NCBI RefSeq assembly: GCF_002838065.1
Contig: NZ_PIZU01000026.1
Location: forward strand, 1 to 64,000
DNA: 64,000 nt
Direction of reading: 5' to 3'
Source: Mycobacterium hubeiense
GTDB taxonomy: Bacteria; Actinomycetota; Actinomycetes; Mycobacteriales; Mycobacteriaceae
A program made the translations under genes and the position numbers. Below, one piece after another: positions 19,624 to 28,195 of the stretch. A model generated the notes under the pieces. The model did not search any database, was not told the DNA's origin, and saw only the letters and a list, made by a program, of their open reading frames with translations. How positions within the stretch are numbered: the first letter of the stretch is position 1; every line of letters begins with the position of its first letter.

Positions 19624-20450
19624 ACGAGGTTACGGCCGCCGAGACTCCGCAGGCAGGGTTCCAGGTCCGGCTGAGCAATTTCGAGGGGCCCTTCGATCTG
19701 CTGCTGCAGCTGATCTTCGCGCACCGCCTCGACGTCACCGAGGTGGCGCTGCATCAGGTCACCGACGACTTCATCGCCTACACCAAGGAAATCGGGCCGC
19801 AGCTTGAACTCGACGAGACGACCGCGTTCCTCGTCATCGCCGCCACGCTGCTGGACCTCAAGGCGGCCCGGTTGCTGCCGGCCGGGGAGGTGCACGACGA
19901 AGAGGACCTGGCGCTGCTCGAAGTGCGCGATCTGCTGTTCGCCCGGCTGCTGCAGTACCGGGCGTTCAAGCACGTCGCGGAGATGTTCGCCGAACTGGAA
20001 GCCGCGGCGCTGCGCAGCTATCCGCGGGCGGTGACACTCGAGGACCGCTACGCCGAACTGCTGCCCGAGGTGATGCTGGGCGTCGACGCCGACACGTTCG
20101 CCCAGATCGCGGCCGCCGCGTTCACTCCGCGCCCGGTGCCGACGGTGGCGACCGAGCACCTGCATGCGCCGATGGTGTCGGTGCCCGAACAGGCCGAGAA
20201 GCTGCTGTCGCTGCTGGAACGCCGCGGCGCGGGGCAGTGGGCGACGTTCTCCGAGCTGGTGGCCGACTGCGACGGGGCGATCGAGATCGTCGGGCGCTTC
20301 CTGGCGCTGCTCGAGCTGTATCGGGCCCGGGCGGTAGCATTCGACCAATCAGAACCGCTTGGTGTGCTCCAGGTTTCGTGGACCGGAGATTTGCCAACCA
20401 ACGAACAACTGGCAACCGCTGAGACGGTGGAAGTAGACGGTGATGACTGA
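19620..20450 (+). CDS. scpA: Segregation and condensation protein A
   Basis: The 276-aa kleisin subunit of the SMC-ScpAB condensin, bridging SMC heads. The N-terminal part shows FEGPFDLLLQLIFAHRLDVTEVAL. The middle contains LVIAATLLDLKAARLLP, and the winged-helix C terminus follows. The length agrees with Rv1709. GTG 19620 overlaps the soj stop (GTGA), and its 3' end overlaps scpB by 11 bases. An in-frame extension upstream is antisense-like and rejected. Confidence 0.94.
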   Translation: MNEVTAAETPQAGFQVRLSNFEGPFDLLLQLIFAHRLDVTEVALHQVTDDFIAYTKEIGPQLELDETTAFLVIAATLLDLKAARLLPAGEVHDEEDLALLEVRDLLFARLLQYRAFKHVAEMFAELEAAALRSYPRAVTLEDRYAELLPEVMLGVDADTFAQIAAAAFTPRPVPTVATEHLHAPMVSVPEQAEKLLSLLERRGAGQWATFSELVADCDGAIEIVGRFLALLELYRARAVAFDQSEPLGVLQVSWTGDLPTNEQLATAETVEVDGDD

Positions 20451-21138
20451 CGAAGTCCCGACGGATCTCGATCTGGGTATCGATGTCGCGACGGCGCCGG
20501 AGCTGGAGGATTCCGAACTCGGCGCCGTGCTGGAGGCACTGCTGCTGGTGGTCGACACCCCGGTGACGGTGGAGGCGCTGGCGGTCGCGACCGAACAGCC
20601 CGCGTATCGGGTGGCCGCGAAGCTGCGGCTGATGGCGGAGGAACTCGCGGCCCGCGACAGCGGTATCGACCTGCGCGAGGCCGGCGGCGGCTGGCGGATG
20701 TACACCCGCGCCCGCTACGCGCCCTACGTCGAGCGGCTGCTGCTCGACGGGGCCCGCTCCAAGCTCACCCGGGCCGCGTTGGAGACGTTGGCGGTGGTTG
20801 CCTACCGGCAGCCGGTGACGCGGGCCCGGGTCAGCGCGGTGCGTGGCGTGAATGTGGATGCGGTGATGCGAACATTGTTGGCGCGCGGGCTGATCACCGA
20901 AGCCGGCACCGATCCCGACACCGGCGCGGTGACGTTCGCGACGACCGAGCTGTTCCTCGAGCGGTTGGGGCTGTCGTCACTGGCCGATCTGCCCGACATC
21001 GCCCCGCTGCTGCCCGATGTCGACGTGATCGACGATCTGAGCGAATCCCTCGGAGACGAACCACGTTTCGTCAAGCTCAGCGGCAAGCCTGCCGATGAGG
21101 GATCACTGTCGTTCGACGTGGACCAGTCTGATGACTGA
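20440..21138 (+). CDS. scpB: Segregation and condensation protein B
   Basis: The 232-aa winged-helix partner of ScpA in the condensin complex. Characteristic segments are ALLLVVDTPVTVEALA, GGGWRMYTRARYAPYVERLL and ETLAVVAYRQPVTRARVSAV. GTG 20440 and ATG 20443 are adjacent possible starts. It overlaps scpA upstream and rluB downstream (8 bases), which suggests coupled synthesis of the complex. Confidence 0.94.
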   Translation: MMTDEVPTDLDLGIDVATAPELEDSELGAVLEALLLVVDTPVTVEALAVATEQPAYRVAAKLRLMAEELAARDSGIDLREAGGGWRMYTRARYAPYVERLLLDGARSKLTRAALETLAVVAYRQPVTRARVSAVRGVNVDAVMRTLLARGLITEAGTDPDTGAVTFATTELFLERLGLSSLADLPDIAPLLPDVDVIDDLSESLGDEPRFVKLSGKPADEGSLSFDVDQSDD

Positions 21139-21874
21139 CGCCGAGGGCGTGCGCTTACAGAAAGTGTTGTCGCAGGCCGGAGTTGCTTCACGTCGCGTGG
21201 CCGAGAAGATGATTCTCGACGGACGCGTCGAGGTCGACGATCGCGTGGTGACCGAGCTGGGCACCCGCGTCGATCCGACGGTTTCGGTGATCCGCGTCGA
21301 CGGGGCCCGGGTCACGGTCGACGACACCCTGGTGCACCTGGCGATCAACAAGCCCCGCGGTATGCACTCGACGATGTCGGACGACCGGGGACGGCCCTGC
21401 ATCGGTGACCTGGTGGAGCATCGGGTTCGCGGCAACAAGAAGCTCTTTCACGTCGGGCGCCTCGATGCCGATACGGAAGGGCTGATGCTGTTGACCAACG
21501 ACGGCGAGTTGGCGCACCGGCTCATGCATCCGTCCTTCGAGGTGCCCAAGACGTATGTGGCGACGGTGCTCGGCGCGGTGCCGCGCGGGTTGGGGCGCAA
21601 GCTGCGCAGCGGCATCGAATTGGACGACGGCCCAGCACATGTCGATGATTTCGCGGTGGTGGACACGGTTCCGGGTAAGACGCTGGTGCGGGTCACACTG
21701 CATGAGGGACGCAAACGCATCGTGCGGCGGTTGTTGGCGGCCGTCGGCTATCCGGTGCAGGAGTTGGTGCGCACCGACATCGGCGCGGTGTCGCTGGGGG
21801 ATCAGCGGCCGGGCAGCATCCGGGTGCTGACCCGTAAGGAAATCGGCGAACTCTACAAGGCGGTGGGTCTGTGA
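21131..21874 (+). CDS. rluB: 23S rRNA pseudouridine synthase (RluB/RsuA family)
   Basis: 247 aa. The N-terminal S4 domain includes RLQKVLSQAGVASRRVAEKMI. The catalytic domain carries the Asp in GRLDADTEGLMLLTNDG, and the KTYVATV and EGRKRIVRRLL segments are typical of RsuA/RluB enzymes. It isomerises uridine in large-subunit rRNA. ATG 21131 lies within the scpB end. It is the orthologue of Rv1711, and its stop overlaps the cmk GTG. Confidence 0.93.
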   Translation: MTDAEGVRLQKVLSQAGVASRRVAEKMILDGRVEVDDRVVTELGTRVDPTVSVIRVDGARVTVDDTLVHLAINKPRGMHSTMSDDRGRPCIGDLVEHRVRGNKKLFHVGRLDADTEGLMLLTNDGELAHRLMHPSFEVPKTYVATVLGAVPRGLGRKLRSGIELDDGPAHVDDFAVVDTVPGKTLVRVTLHEGRKRIVRRLLAAVGYPVQELVRTDIGAVSLGDQRPGSIRVLTRKEIGELYKAVGL

Positions 21875-22557
21875 CCAGATCGCTGGTCGTCGCGGTCGAC
21901 GGTCCGGCCGGAACCGGGAAGTCTTCGGTATCAAGGGGATTGGCAAGGGCGCTCGGTGCGCGCTACCTGGACACCGGCGCGATGTACCGGATCGTCACGT
22001 TGGCCGTGCTGCGCGCCGGCGTCGACATTTCCGACACGCTTGCAATCGAAACCGTCGCCGCGGATGTCCCCTTGTCGGTGGGCTATGACCCCGACGAGGA
22101 CCGCGCTTACCTTGACGCCGAAGATGTTTCGGGTGAGATCCGCGGCGACGAGGTGACCAAGGCGGTCTCAGCGGTGTCGGCCGTGCCGGCCGTGCGAGCG
22201 CGATTGGTTGGCCTGCAGCGCGAGTTGGCTTCGGGCCCAGGCAGTGTCGTGGTGGAAGGCCGCGACATCGGCACGGTCGTGCTGCCCGACGCCGACGTGA
22301 AGATCTTCCTGACGGCGTCCGCGGAGGAGCGGGCGCGACGGCGCAACGAGCAGAACGTCGCTGCGGGTCTGGGCGACGATTACGAGGCAGTGCTGGCCGA
22401 TGTCCGCCGCCGCGACCATCTGGATTCGACGCGGGCGGTGTCGCCGTTGCGGGCCGCCGACGATGCGCTGATCGTCGACACCAGCGATATGACCGAGGCC
22501 CAAGTGATCGCACATCTGCAGGCGCTCGTCCAACAGAAGGCCGGGGCGGCGCGATGA
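21871..22557 (+). CDS. cmk: Cytidylate kinase
   Basis: A 228-aa (d)CMP kinase, ATP + CMP to ADP + CDP. P-loop GPAGTGKS is at residues 11-18 (VAVDGPAGTGKSSVSRGLA). The NMP-binding region is ARYLDTGAMYRI. The LID region includes ERARRRNEQN, and VVEGRDIGTVVLPDADVKIF is diagnostic. It overlaps rluB and der by four bases on each side, as in the M. tuberculosis rluB-cmk-engA order. Confidence 0.95.
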   Translation: MTRSLVVAVDGPAGTGKSSVSRGLARALGARYLDTGAMYRIVTLAVLRAGVDISDTLAIETVAADVPLSVGYDPDEDRAYLDAEDVSGEIRGDEVTKAVSAVSAVPAVRARLVGLQRELASGPGSVVVEGRDIGTVVLPDADVKIFLTASAEERARRRNEQNVAAGLGDDYEAVLADVRRRDHLDSTRAVSPLRAADDALIVDTSDMTEAQVIAHLQALVQQKAGAAR

Positions 22558-23957
22558 GTGACGGCACCTGGGTGGACGAAAGCGACTGGGAGCTTGGCGC
22601 GGAAGAGGTCGCCGAGGCGATCGAGGAGGCCGCGCCACCGCCGGTGGTCGCGGTCGTCGGCCGGCCCAACGTCGGCAAATCGACGCTGGTGAACCGGATC
22701 CTGGGCCGTCGCGAGGCCGTGGTGCAGGACGTTCCCGGCGTGACCCGCGACCGGGTGTCCTATGACGCGCTGTGGAGCGGACGACGGTTCGTCGTGCAGG
22801 ACACCGGCGGCTGGGAGCCCGACGCCAAGGGTCTGCAGCAGCTGGTGGCCGAGCAGGCGTCGGTGGCGATGCGCACCGCCGATGCGATCATTTTCGTGGT
22901 CGACGCCGTTGTCGGCGCCACCACCGCCGACGAGGCGGCGGCTCGGTTGCTGCAGCGGTCCGGTAAGCCAGTGTTCTTGGCCGCCAACAAGGTTGACAAC
23001 GAGCGGGGCGAGGCCGACGCCGCCGCGCTGTGGTCGTTGGGGCTGGGGGAGCCGCATCCGATCAGCGCGATGCACGGCCGCGGAGTGGCCGATCTGCTGG
23101 ACGAGGTCATCGAATCACTGCCCGCCGTCTCCGAACTGGCGTCGGGTGGTGGCGGCCCGCGGCGGGTGGCGCTGGTGGGCAAGCCCAACGTCGGCAAGAG
23201 CTCGCTTTTGAACCGGCTGGCGGGCGACCAACGATCGGTGGTGCACGACGTGGCGGGCACCACCGTCGACCCGGTCGACTCGCTGATCGAATTGGGCGGC
23301 AAGACTTGGCGTTTCGTCGACACTGCGGGGCTGCGACGTAAGGTCGGGCAAGTCAGCGGGCATGAGTTCTATGCGTCGGTGCGCACCCACGGCGCCATCG
23401 ACGCCGCCGAAGTCGTCATCGTGCTGATCGACGCGTCGCAGCCGCTGACCGAGCAGGACCTGCGGATCCTTTCGATGGTGATCGAGGCTGGCCGGGCGCT
23501 TGTGCTGGCGTTCAACAAGTGGGACCTGGTCGACGAGGACCGGCGCTATCAGCTTGACCGCGAGATCGACCGCGAACTGGTGCAGGTGCAGTGGGCGCCA
23601 CGGGTGAACATCTCGGCGATGACCGGCCGGGCGGTGCAGAAGCTGGTGCCGGCGCTGGAGAAGTCGCTGGAGTCGTGGGACACCAGGGTGCCGACGGGCC
23701 GGCTGAACACCTTCTTCAAGGAAATCGTCGCGGCGACCCCGCCGCCGGTGCGGGGCGGTAAGCAGTCGCGCATCCTGTTCGCGACCCAGGCCACCGCGCG
23801 GCCGCCGACCTTCGTGCTGTTCACCAGTGGCTTCCTGGAGGCGGGCTATCGCCGGTTCCTGGAGCGGCGGCTGCGCGAGACGTTCGGCTTCGAGGGCAGC
23901 CCGATTCGGATCAACGTGCGGGTGCGCGAGAAGCGGGGCGCTCGATCGCGCCGGTGA
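22554..23957 (+). CDS. der: GTPase Der (EngA), double-G-domain ribosome assembly factor
   Basis: 467 aa with two tandem G domains. G1 motifs are GRPNVGKS (36-43) and GKPNVGKS (~209-216). Further G motifs are NKVD and NKWD, with DTGGWE and DTAGLR as G3 regions. The C-terminal KH-like domain binds the 50S particle. The ~30-residue acidic N-terminal extension is typical of mycobacteria. It ends the syntenic operon; a leaderless-type promoter for the next gene lies 55 bases downstream. Confidence 0.95.
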   Translation: MSDGTWVDESDWELGAEEVAEAIEEAAPPPVVAVVGRPNVGKSTLVNRILGRREAVVQDVPGVTRDRVSYDALWSGRRFVVQDTGGWEPDAKGLQQLVAEQASVAMRTADAIIFVVDAVVGATTADEAAARLLQRSGKPVFLAANKVDNERGEADAAALWSLGLGEPHPISAMHGRGVADLLDEVIESLPAVSELASGGGGPRRVALVGKPNVGKSSLLNRLAGDQRSVVHDVAGTTVDPVDSLIELGGKTWRFVDTAGLRRKVGQVSGHEFYASVRTHGAIDAAEVVIVLIDASQPLTEQDLRILSMVIEAGRALVLAFNKWDLVDEDRRYQLDREIDRELVQVQWAPRVNISAMTGRAVQKLVPALEKSLESWDTRVPTGRLNTFFKEIVAATPPPVRGGKQSRILFATQATARPPTFVLFTSGFLEAGYRRFLERRLRETFGFEGSPIRINVRVREKRGARSRR

Positions 23958-24011
23958 CTTCGGCGCGCGCAGTTGCGCTCACCGCGACCCAGCGCGCCGA
24001 AATCGCTCGAC

Positions 24012-24017
24012 TAGCGT
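24012..24017 (+). promoter_or_regulatory. Leaderless-type -10 box before the first TauE gene
   Basis: TAGCGT fits TANNNT and is followed by seven bases and then GTG 24025, so the transcript may begin at the start codon. This supports GTG 24025 over the later ATG 24040. Confidence 0.5.
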
Positions 24018-24024
24018 TGCCGGA

Positions 24025-24807
24025 GTGCCTGTTGTCGACATGATCTTGATTGCGCTGGCCGGTGTCGGCGCCGGCGCGATCAATGCCCTCGTCGGGTCGG
24101 GCACGTTGATCACCTTCCCGACGCTCGTCGCGCTCGGCTATCCGCCGGTGACCTCGACGATGTCCAACGCGGTGGGCCTCGTCGCGGGCGGGGTGTCCGG
24201 GACCTGGGGATACCGCCGCGAGCTTCGCGGGCAATGGAACCGCCTGGCCTGGCAGATCCCGGCGTCCTTCGTGGGCGCGGGAGTGGGGGCGTGGCTGCTG
24301 TTGCATCTGCCCGAGCGGGTGTTCGAGCAGGTGGTGCCGGTGCTGCTGATCGCGGCGCTGATCCTCGTGGTGATCGGCCCGCGGATCCAGGCGTGGGCGC
24401 GGCGACGGGCCGAGGAGGCCGGCCGCTCCGCCGACCACGTCTCACCACGGCGGATGACCGCGTTGGTGGCCGCAACCTTCGGCATCGGGGCCTACGGCGG
24501 CTACTTCACCGCCGCACAGGGAATCCTGCTGATGGGCGCGATGGGCGCGCTGCTGCCGGAGTCGGTGCAGCGGATGAACGCCGCCAAGAACCTGCTGTCG
24601 CTGATCGTGAACATCGTTGCGGCACTGGCGTTCACCGTGGTCGCGTTCGACCGGATCAGCTGGGCCGCCGCGGGGTTGATCGCGGCGGGTTCCCTGCTCG
24701 GCGGATTCCTGGGCGCCCACTATGGCCGCCGACTCTCGCCCAACGTGCTGCGGGCGGTCATCGTCGTCGTCGGCCTGATCGGGCTGTACCGACTGCTCGC
24801 AATCTGA
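24025..24807 (+). CDS. TauE/SafE-family sulfite/organosulfonate exporter
   Basis: A 260-aa membrane protein with about eight helices and the duplicated TauE/SafE pattern: GAINALVGSGTLITFPTLV in the first half, AYGGYFTAAQGILLMGAMGAL in the second. The family exports sulfite or sulfonates, or other anions. GTG 24025 is supported by the -10 spacing; a longer ORF start lies inside der and is rejected. A second, different TauE/SafE protein follows 224 bases later. Confidence 0.87.
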   Translation: MPVVDMILIALAGVGAGAINALVGSGTLITFPTLVALGYPPVTSTMSNAVGLVAGGVSGTWGYRRELRGQWNRLAWQIPASFVGAGVGAWLLLHLPERVFEQVVPVLLIAALILVVIGPRIQAWARRRAEEAGRSADHVSPRRMTALVAATFGIGAYGGYFTAAQGILLMGAMGALLPESVQRMNAAKNLLSLIVNIVAALAFTVVAFDRISWAAAGLIAAGSLLGGFLGAHYGRRLSPNVLRAVIVVVGLIGLYRLLAI

Positions 24808-24862
24808 TTCCTTCGGGTAACATTGCGAAGTCTGTCTATCGACTATGGGAGGGAGGCGACCG

Positions 24863-24973
24863 GTGGCCGAACACGCGTTCCGCACCGCACCGTCGGCCCT
24901 CTGGGCGCTGGAGCCGTTCTGGCCGTCGCGCCGCCTCATTGCTTTCGACGAGTGGTGTCGCGCGGGCATCTGA
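24863..24973 (+). CDS. Possible 36-aa ORF in the leader of the second TauE gene
   Basis: GTG 24863 follows a strong GGGAGGGAGG (24848-24857) and opens a 36-codon ORF ending at TGA 24971-24973, 58 bases before the next gene. The product starts MAEHAFRTAPSALWALEPFW and ends EWCRAGI. An in-frame ATG 24845 exists. TAACAT (24818-24823) is a possible -10. I recognise no family. It may be a regulatory leader peptide; only one Cys is present, so a poly-Cys attenuator is not supported. Confidence 0.4.
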   Translation: MAEHAFRTAPSALWALEPFWPSRRLIAFDEWCRAGI

Positions 24974-25031
24974 TCCCGGCCATCAGTCCGTCCGGTCGCA
25001 GTGCGACCGCTGATCGAAAGCAGCTGAACCT

Positions 25032-25985
25032 GTGCGTTCGCTTCTGATTTTCACGCTCGTCGGTGCCGGAGCGCAGCTCGTCGACGGTGCGTTGGGTATG
25101 GCGTTCGGCGTGACCGCGTCGACGCTGCTGGTGCTCAGCGGCCTCGGTGCCGCGCAAGCCAGCGCGGCCGTCCACCTCGCGGAGGTCGGCACCACGCTGG
25201 CCTCCGGGGTATCGCACTGGCGGTTCAAGAACCTCGACTGGTCCATCGTCCTCAAATTGGGCGTGCCCGGCGCGATCGGCGCGTTCCTGGGCGCGACGGT
25301 GCTGTCGTCGCTGTCGACCAAGGATGCGGCCCCGCTCATGGCGGGCATCCTCGTGGTCATCGGCGCCTACGTGCTGTTGCGGTTCTCGCTGCGCACGCCG
25401 CCGGCGTTCCGCGCGGGCGTCACGCCGCACACCGCGAAGTTCCTGACCCCGCTGGGCCTGTTCGGCGGGTTCATCGACGCCTCCGGCGGCGGGGGTTGGG
25501 GTCCGGTGACGACGAGCACGCTGTTGTCGCGGGGCAAGGCCGCGCCGCGCACGGTGATCGGCTCGGTGAGCGCCTCGGAGTTCTTGGTGGCTGCGTCGGC
25601 GTCGCTGGGCTTCCTCGTCGGCTTGCGCGAGGACTTCATCAACAACATGCCGGTCGTGCTCGGCCTGGCGGCGGGCGGCATCCTCGTCGCGCCGTTCGCG
25701 GCGTGGTTGGTGAGCCGGGTGTGTGCCGCACTGCTGGGCACCGCGGTGGGCGGTGTCATCGTGCTGACCAACAGTCAGAAGCTGGTGCACTACTTCGGGA
25801 TCACGGGGCCGTGGTCGGCGGCGATCTACGCGGCGATTGTGGCGGTGTGGGCGTCGCTGGTGCTCTACGCCTGGCGGGTGTCCCGGGCGCCGGAGTTCAT
25901 CCCCGAGGAACTCGAGGCCGACGTGTCCGCCGAGACGGTGGAGGATCGCGAACTGGCCGGGGGACCGGATACGTCCGCGCGCTGA
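25032..25985 (+). CDS. Second TauE/SafE-family exporter
   Basis: A 317-aa polytopic membrane protein with signature DGALGMAFGVTASTLLV in the first half and FIDASGGGGWGPVTTSTLL in the second. This is the CysZ/TauE-like subgroup often found with cysteine or sulfur metabolism genes. An acidic C-terminal tail (~30 residues, ELEADVSAETVEDRELAGG) is cytoplasmic or disordered. GTG 25032 is the family-consistent start (MRSLLIFTLVGAGAQLVDG). Which anion is exported cannot be told from sequence. Confidence 0.87.
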   Translation: MRSLLIFTLVGAGAQLVDGALGMAFGVTASTLLVLSGLGAAQASAAVHLAEVGTTLASGVSHWRFKNLDWSIVLKLGVPGAIGAFLGATVLSSLSTKDAAPLMAGILVVIGAYVLLRFSLRTPPAFRAGVTPHTAKFLTPLGLFGGFIDASGGGGWGPVTTSTLLSRGKAAPRTVIGSVSASEFLVAASASLGFLVGLREDFINNMPVVLGLAAGGILVAPFAAWLVSRVCAALLGTAVGGVIVLTNSQKLVHYFGITGPWSAAIYAAIVAVWASLVLYAWRVSRAPEFIPEELEADVSAETVEDRELAGGPDTSAR

Positions 25986-26007
25986 CGCGCCGCGGTGTTG
26001 GTTGTGC

Positions 26008-26400
26008 CTAGCTCGTCCATCTTAGCGGCCGGTCAAGGACATCCCGAGGGAGACGGTACGCGGCATACGCGGACAGCTGGATCGCCGTCAAGCCACCGAC
26101 GGCTGCCACCGGGATCAGGTAGTAGTTGAAGTCGCCGTCGATGATGAAGAAGTTATCGATCTCATCCGGGTCGTACGTGGTGCGCTGCTTACCGGTATTG
26201 GAGATCCACACCGTCCACGACGTCCCTTGCTTCACTGTTGTCGTCTTTACCTGCACGCGCGTAGCCGACTTCCCCATCCAGACGAGGAGGTCGTAGCGGC
26301 ATGGCTCGAGCGGCCAGGAGACGGAATGACCGCAGAGCTCAAACCACGCCGCAGCGATGAGCGAGCCAGCCTGGGCCAGATTGGCCAGTTGTGGAGACAT
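26008..26400 (-). CDS. PD-(D/E)XK endonuclease-like protein
   Basis: 130 aa with a group I intron-type PD-(D/E)XK nuclease core. An early Glu (AAAWFELCGHSVSWPLEP) is followed by RYDLLVWMGKSATRVQVKTTT, that is Asp then x-Val-Lys of the QxK-type motif. EIDNFFIIDGDFNYYLIP follows. Its ATG overlaps the TAA of the upstream HTH ORF (TAATG), so the two are coupled. The same pair in other actinobacteria is of unknown role; homing, restriction or mobile-element remnants are possible. Confidence 0.72.
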   Translation of the reverse strand: MSPQLANLAQAGSLIAAAWFELCGHSVSWPLEPCRYDLLVWMGKSATRVQVKTTTVKQGTSWTVWISNTGKQRTTYDPDEIDNFFIIDGDFNYYLIPVAAVGGLTAIQLSAYAAYRLPRDVLDRPLRWTS

Positions 26401-26705
26401 TAATCCGGTGGCGGCTGGGGCTTTCGGGGGGATGCGAGGTGTTTAGTGTCGAGGCCGAGCCCGAGTGTCTCCGCAACCTGTGCCCAACTTGTGGCCGAGG
26501 CAATCGCGGCGGCGAGCAGCTGGTCCGTCCAGCGTCGCTGGCCGGTGAAGTGGCTGTAGTCGAGTCCTAGTCGATCGGCATGCAGGCGAACCGAGCGCAT
26601 CGCAGCCGCAGATGTGGCAGAGAGGCCCAGTGCCCGGAGCACGCCCCGCCACGAGCGGGAAGCCAGTATGGGGTCGAGTAACTGCGCATCCGAATAGCGC
26701 CTAAT
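26400..26705 (-). CDS. Two-module HTH-like protein with no normal start codon
   Basis: Two similar ~40-residue modules are visible: RRYSDAQLLDPILASRSWRG...ALGLS and RRWTDQLLAAAIASATSWAQ...TLGLG, linked by RLHADRLGLDYSHFTGQ. Such repeats occur beside HNH or PD-(D/E)XK nucleases in actinobacteria. The first module begins right after an in-frame TAG (26717), and no ATG, GTG or TTG precedes it; ATT 26705 is the only near-start. The first GTG (26642) would delete most of module 1. Either ATT is used or the gene is decaying. Confidence 0.55.
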   Translation of the reverse strand: MRRYSDAQLLDPILASRSWRGVLRALGLSATSAAAMRSVRLHADRLGLDYSHFTGQRRWTDQLLAAAIASATSWAQVAETLGLGLDTKHLASPRKPQPPPD

Positions 26706-26753
26706 GAGACGACACTACCGTAACGCGCTCCCACGACGCGCCACCAAAATCGG

Positions 26754-26827
26754 TCGGGCTGACAGGATTTGAACCTGCGACCCCTACACCCCCAGTGTAG
26801 TGCGCTACCAAACTGCGCCACAGCCCG
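26754..26827 (-). tRNA. tRNA-Pro, anticodon GGG
   Basis: The 74-nt cloverleaf folds by eye. Acceptor CGGGCTG pairs with CAGCCCG. The D arm is GCGC/GCGC with loop AGTTTGGTA. Anticodon stem CTACA/TGTAG encloses loop CTGGGGG, giving anticodon GGG for codon CCC. The T arm is GCAGG/CCTGT with TTCAAAT. The discriminator is A and CCA is not encoded. The accessory HTH/PD-(D/E)XK pair starts 49 bases beyond its 3' end, a usual integration position. Confidence 0.95.
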
Positions 26828-27379
26828 CGGATCCGTCGGAACAGATCGACGGACGCGATGGAACGATACCTCAAGCCTCCTGCCCGGCTCGAAACCATCC
26901 CGGAAACGGCGTACCCCGGTGCTGTTAGGAACCTCCGCAAGTCCCACGCAAAGCGCTGATGAACTCGCGCCACCCCTCACCGCCAAGCAAGAACACGGCC
27001 GGTGCGTCTCTGGAATTTGCCGGGGACCCAGTAGCCGTCGGCCTGGGATCTCGATCCACGTACAGTCGCCAAACCTCGCCCGCTGTGAGGAGCAGCCCAT
27101 GTCCGTCGGATACCGAGTGGTGGCACGGCTCGCCTACTTGGCGGCACCGACACGTCCGGGTCGCGGCGTGCCCCGGGAGCCTCCGAACGACCGTCGGGTG
27201 CGACGACGACTTCATACCTGACGTTGGCGAGAAACTCGTTACAGTCACAGACTGACCCAAAGGCGGGGTGATTCAACGGAATCGGTTTTCCGATTCGACG
27301 GGTGTCCTGCCAGCTTTCGGCTGCCGTTGACTGAAGACGACGTGCTTCGCTAGATCGCAAACTATTGGGGTTGGTGGGC
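26828..27379. other. Gene-poor stretch between tRNA-Pro and the toxin gene
   Basis: No convincing gene. Minus-strand ORFs at 26925-27260 and 26977-27402 read unrelated sequence in two frames. A short tract (AVFLLGGEGWREFISALR) vaguely recalls DUF397 proteins, which would fit a frameshifted remnant, but I cannot support it. No repeat of the tRNA 3' end was found here. Confidence 0.4.
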
Positions 27380-27892
27380 TCAGTTGTGCCAGCGCTCGCC
27401 AAGCGCCTTGGCCGCTGTCGACACCTTCATCACCAGACGACGCTCGCGATTCCTCACCGGGATGAAGTGGTAGTGCTCGTAAAGCGACTTCGCCTCGTCA
27501 TCTATCGCGTCGACAACGATCAGTCGACCGCCGCCGATCTCCGATGCGGCGACGGCTTTCCCGAGTGCATCCAGGAGTAGCTGCTCGCCGTAACCCTGAC
27601 CGTGTAGCGCCGAATCGATTGCCAGACGGGCGATCAAGTATCCGGGTATGCGCGAATACCCGCCGGCCATGGACCCTGATATGCCGTCATCTTTGCGCAC
27701 GACCTCGGTCGGACAGATGGCGAAGTAGGCGCAGACCTTGTGCTCCCCGAGTGGCGTCCAGACGTACACATGCGCTATTCCGCTGCTGTCAGCGCGTCTC
27801 GCGTGCTCGACCAGCCAGGCATTCACCGGCTCTTTACCGCAGTCGAATCCTTTGAGCGTGTGGTCGTCGTTCAGTCGCGCCGATTCGAACAT
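27380..27892 (-). CDS. GNAT acetyltransferase toxin (TacT-like)
   Basis: A 170-aa GCN5-related acetyltransferase. The acetyl-CoA loop is ALHGQGYGEQLLLDAL and the catalytic Tyr region is SLYEHYHFIPV. The N terminus FDCGKEPVNAWLVEHA is typical of TacT/AtaT toxins, which acetylate the amino group of charged tRNA and block translation. The start is three bases after the stop of a DUF1778 antitoxin, the standard order. The family analogue in M. tuberculosis is Rv0919. Confidence 0.88.
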   Translation of the reverse strand: MFESARLNDDHTLKGFDCGKEPVNAWLVEHARRADSSGIAHVYVWTPLGEHKVCAYFAICPTEVVRKDDGISGSMAGGYSRIPGYLIARLAIDSALHGQGYGEQLLLDALGKAVAASEIGGGRLIVVDAIDDEAKSLYEHYHFIPVRNRERRLVMKVSTAAKALGERWHN

Positions 27893-27895
27893 CGG

Positions 27896-28165
27896 TCAAC
27901 GCCGCTTGTATACCGCGGGCTTACGCGCGGCTGCCGCCAGGCGGGGCGCGGCGTCGGCGACCTCCAGCGAGGACATCAGCTTGTCGAACTGTTCGGGCTC
28001 CATCACCGTCATCAGATTCTGGCGCAGGATGTCTTCGGCGCGTTGCATCGCAGCCTTGCGAACAAATTCCGAAGTCGGCTCCTGCACAATATTCGCGGCT
28101 TGCTGGATGCGGTCCAGCGTCGCTTCCTCCGCGCGCAGCTCGATGCGTTTGGTTTTGGCTGCCAC
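27896..28165 (-). CDS. DUF1778 antitoxin (TacA-like)
   Basis: 89 aa. The N-terminal ribbon-helix-helix DNA-binding half (KRIELRAEEATLDRIQQAA, then SEFVRKAAMQRAEDIL) is followed by a C-terminal segment that would wrap the toxin. The start is GTG 28165 with AAGGAGG about 6 bases upstream. It should repress its own operon through the TGTACG repeats at 28196-28216. It forms a type II pair with the GNAT gene; TacA-TacT pairing is known for the families. Confidence 0.88.
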   Translation of the reverse strand: MAAKTKRIELRAEEATLDRIQQAANIVQEPTSEFVRKAAMQRAEDILRQNLMTVMEPEQFDKLMSSLEVADAAPRLAAAARKPAVYKRR

Positions 28166-28195
28166 GATGACGCCTCCTTGCCCTATGGATCCGAG

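Noticed and set aside
24808..25031. Sulfur-related riboswitch or poly-Cys attenuator upstream of the second TauE gene
   Set aside because: No recognisable riboswitch core, and the short ORF has a single Cys.
26925..27402. Minus-strand genes, possibly a frameshifted DUF397-like protein
   Set aside because: Only one short tract is suggestive, and neither frame shows a consistent domain or start.
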